Shown here piece by piece: positions 61,611 through 64,000 of a DNA stretch of 64,000 bases. The position numbers and the translations under genes were made by a program. The DNA is from Branchiostoma floridae (taxonomy: Eukaryota; Chordata; Leptocardii; Amphioxiformes; Branchiostomatidae). Position 1 is the first letter of the stretch; every line of letters starts with the position of its first letter. The notes under the pieces were generated by a model, which was not told the origin of the DNA, ran no database searches, and saw only the letters and a list, made by a program, of their open reading frames with translations. The stretch is from positions 16,997,781 through 17,061,780 of the forward strand of contig NC_049981.1 in NCBI RefSeq assembly GCF_000003815.2. Direction: 5' to 3'.

Positions 61611-63235
61611 ATGATTAAGACAATGACGAACACCGCTAACAATGGACTTACACTCAACATCGACGGACTTTCCCCAGAGGATTACACCGCTATTGCTGAT
61701 GCAATAAACAAGACCCTCTGCACAGTCACCTGTTCGCTGGACCCGCTCGACCTGACAAAACTGCCCACGTTCCTTCCGGCCAGACCAGTCGAAGAAGTGC
61801 TCCCATGGCAGGTGTATAACCAACTACGGCGGATCAAAGTCAACAAGGCAGCCGGTCCTGATGGACTACCAAACAAGATCATCAGGGAGTTCGCTTATGA
61901 AATCTCCACACCGGTAACGTCTATACTCAATGCGTCGCTGGCAGAAGGCTATGTTCCCGTGCAATGGCGCCAGGCTAATGTCGTGCCACTAGCAAAAACT
62001 CGTCCTCCATCGATCGATGAGCTACGGCCGATCTCGCTGACTCCCATACTTGCAAAGGTTGCTGAGGCAATCATATCACCCTGGCTATATTCTGACATCA
62101 GACATAACATAGACCCAAATCAGTACGGCTGTCTATCTGGCCACTCAACAACCCACTGTCTAGTGGACATCATAAACCAACTTGCCGAAACATCCGACCA
62201 AAGGGGTACAATAACTAGCCTAGTGACAACTGACTTTGCTAAAGCCTTTGACCGCGTGGACCACCTTCTCGCTGTCAGAAGTCTACTTGACCTTGGTGTC
62301 AGACCTTCCGTTGCCCGTTGGGTTTGCTCCTTCCTTACTGCCCGGGAGCAAAGGGTAGTTTACAAAGGCACACATTCAGCTTGGATAACAACCACATGTG
62401 GCCTCCCACAGGGCACAGTTCTAGGCCCTCTGTTATTCCTAGCACTTATTAATAGTGCAAGTCAAGGTGCATCTTCAAAACATTGGAAATTCGTTGACGA
62501 TCTGCACCTTGCGGAAAGTCGTAGCATCCAAACGGTTTCACAATCCAGTCAGACCTTAATGATCTGCACAACTGGTCAGTGTCGCGTAATATGAAACTGC
62601 ACCCCAAGAAGTGCAAAGTGATGCACATATTCTTCACAAGAGTCCCCCCNNNNNNNNNNNNNNNNNNNNNNNNNNNNNNNNNNNNNNNNNNNNNNNNNNN
62701 NNNNNNNNNNNNNNNNNNNNNNNNNNNNNNNNNNNNNNNNNNNNNNNNNNNNNNNNNNNNNNNNNNNNNNNNNNNNNNNNNNNNNNNNNNNNNNNNNNNN
62801 NNNNNNNNNNNNNNNNNNNNNNNNNNNNNNNNNNNNNNNNNNNNNNNNNNNNNNNNNNNNNNNNNNNNNNNNNNNNNNNNNNNNNNNNNNNNNNNNNNNN
62901 NNNNNNNNNNNNNNNNNNNNNNNNNNNNNNNNNNNNNNNNNNNNNNNNNNNNNNNNNNNNNNNNNNNNNNNNNNNNNNNNNNNNNNNNNNNNNNNNNNNN
63001 NNNNNTGAACTTTCCCACACTCGATAGTCGGCGCGAAGACTTATGTTACAGATTAGCCAAACAGTTACTACTGTCAGAAAAGTTTAGAAACTGGCTACCA
63101 CAGTACCGTAGTGAGGTTAGTGGCAGGAGAACTAGGTCCTCACAGCTCTTAGACACTATTTATGCCCGAACAGACAGATATAAAAAAAGCCCTATTCCCT
63201 ACATGGTCCATCTGCTTAACAGTGTTAAAACGTAA
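61611..63235 (+). pseudogene. Reverse transcriptase ORF2 fragment of a CR1-like LINE, frameshifted and gapped
   Basis: The first frame runs 61611-62594 (327 residues from the first Met). Landmarks are KAAGPDGLP near residues 79-87 (fingers), DFAKAFDRVDH near 208-218 (box A with the first catalytic Asp), GLPQGTVLGP near 264-273 (box B) and FVDD at 294-297 (catalytic Asp pair, in place of the common YADD/FADD). Around 62541-62546 the homologous reading moves to another frame (SDLNDLHNWSVSRNMK and onward), so a 1-nt indel breaks the ORF. The thumb region is hidden in the N run 62650-63005. The C-terminal tail resumes at about 63006 and stops at 63235. The first Met is arbitrary because the 5' part is missing. 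The enzyme would copy LINE RNA at a nicked target; this copy is dead unless the frameshift is a sequencing error. Confidence 0.88.
62650..63005. other. Assembly gap (356 N) inside the LINE
   Basis: A run of N from 62650 to 63005 follows CCCCCC. It removes the thumb and connection part of the reverse transcriptase. Long repeated sequence is a common reason for such gaps. Confidence 1.
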
Positions 63236-63699
63236 TGTCATCACAGGTGAAATCCACTGAACGGACACTATCGTAATGTGGCAGTTGCTTAACGTCAACT
63301 TAAGTTTTAAAACCTTGTATGTCATTTTCTTGTTGTAATTCTCTGCGCAGTTGTTACAGCTTTAAGGAATCTTAAATGTCAACATGATGAATATGTATTT
63401 TAGTGTTATCCACGGAATGTAGTGATTTCAGATAATACGTTATAGAGAAGCGGTTATAGCTTTTTATCAATATCTGTAGTGACTATGCAATTTAAATGAA
63501 TCCGTTTAGAAATAAGATACCGTTTTTAGATAATTTATCAAGTATTTAATAGTTAAAAATGTCTGGAACATGTTAATGAAAACTTTTAGTGTTAAAGCTA
63601 CTATCTGTTTGCATCGGCGCAATTCAGTCTGTCGCACATGTACAGTTCTGCGAAGCCGTTGTTTTCCAATGTACAAAGTTATTGTTTGTCAATAAACCA

Positions 63700-63723
63700 G
63701 TCATTATTATTATTATCATTATT
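63700..63723 (+). repeat. (ATT)n tail of the LINE
   Basis: CATTATTATTATTATCATTATT directly after AATAAACCAGT; ends the CR1-like copy. Confidence 0.8.
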
Positions 63724-64000
63724 CCTCAGGGCAATTCCAACTAGTTCTAACATAGCACTGCATTGTACCGGTAGGTGTCGCTGCTTTCAGATGCGATCCC
63801 AAACATAGATAGATAGCACTGCTATGAAGTTTCCATCATTAAATCATATTGACTACACAATTTAAGACTGTGTACAGATGATTTTCCATGTATCGTCCTC
63901 TAAGAGTCTATACACAATCTGATAACTTTGTCCAGTCCAGGTACACAGAAAAATATATGATTATTTCAAGACAGTATTGTGGCTAACCATTTGGGTCATG

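Larger units (their letters stand above)
61578..63723 (+). mobile_element. 5'-truncated CR1-like non-LTR retrotransposon (LINE)
   Basis: A plus-strand reading frame encodes a reverse transcriptase. After a 356-bp gap, the typical CR1-like C-terminal tail follows (RTRSSQLL...SPIPYMVHLLN) and ends at TAA 63233-63235. About 455 bp of 3' UTR then lead to AATAAA (63691-63696) and an ATT-repeat tail (about 63702-63723), as expected for CR1/L2-type elements with short microsatellite tails. No ORF1 or endonuclease is present, so the copy is 5'-truncated. The left boundary is uncertain; the in-frame stop at 61575-61577 is the nearest limit I can give. No target-site duplication was identified. Confidence 0.88.
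23542..64000 (-). other. CELF: Upstream intron of the CELF gene (partial, at least 40 kb)
   Basis: Everything right of the exon's acceptor is inferred to be intron, because no minus-strand segment resembling the end of RRM1 (GCAFLTYC...ALHEQKTLPG in relatives) was found. A small exon could hide in the gaps at 23992 or 62650. It contains the LINE, the 1.09-kb inverted-repeat transposon, most duplicated units and the CA microsatellite. The LINE lies antisense to the inferred host transcription, the orientation usually tolerated in introns. Confidence 0.65.

Noticed and set aside
22744-64000. Search for the CELF exon encoding the end of RRM1 on the minus strand
   Set aside because: No segment translating to anything like GCAFLTYC or ALHEQKTLPG was found; it may lie beyond the window or in a gap.
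1-64000. CRISPR arrays, operons, ribosome-binding sites, rRNA genes
   Set aside because: None seen, and the DNA is clearly animal nuclear sequence.

Overview
The window looks like a piece of a draft invertebrate-chordate genome, most probably amphioxus (Branchiostoma). The reasons are: metazoan splice signals around one recognisable exon, three runs of N (assembly gaps), AT-leaning intron-like DNA with many short ACATGTA palindromes, and a crowd of short dispersed and tandem repeats. The species is an inference. The sequence itself only shows animal nuclear DNA with a CELF-type exon.

The only host coding sequence I can support is one 49-bp exon on the minus strand (23493-23541). It reads MNRPIQVKPADSESRG plus one split base, between a good acceptor and a GTAAGA donor. 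This is the short exon joining RRM1 to RRM2 in CELF/Bruno RNA-binding proteins, closest to the vertebrate CELF3/4/5/6 group. The whole window is therefore best read as the inside of a CELF gene transcribed right to left: at least 40 kb of upstream intron (23542-64000) and at least 23 kb of downstream intron (1-23492). I looked for the exon before it (end of RRM1) and the one after it (start of RRM2) and did not find them.

Mobile DNA in the introns: a 5'-truncated, frameshifted CR1-like LINE on the plus strand (about 61578-63723, interrupted by a gap); a 1.09-kb DNA element with a perfect 26-bp terminal inverted repeat (58375-59464); a 251-bp tRNA-derived SINE with a target-site duplication (10257-10507) and a second copy of its head (1168-1203); a LINE 3' tail (about 47500-47738); a 198-bp element with a perfect 20-bp inverted repeat (13311-13508); and two weaker tRNA-like heads on the minus strand. 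Tandem or duplicated units lie at 18581-18876, 42770-43060, 54111-54347, 56946-58137 and 60980-61480. Dispersed families include a GACCAC family, a hairpin-forming ACATAGGGGTGT family, and a pair at 27071/30208.

Possible regulation: two strong matches to the RE1/NRSE (REST) motif lie in the downstream intron (4891-4911 plus, 15237-15257 minus), with weaker relatives inside dispersed repeats. Tandem donors 9 bp apart at the CELF exon could add three codons. A CA microsatellite (38291-38425) would be UG repeats in the CELF pre-mRNA. C-rich CCCCCTCCCCC tracts recur on one strand only. Several GC/CpG-richer, non-repetitive blocks are candidate conserved non-coding elements, one with a dense GGAAT cluster (45433-45650).
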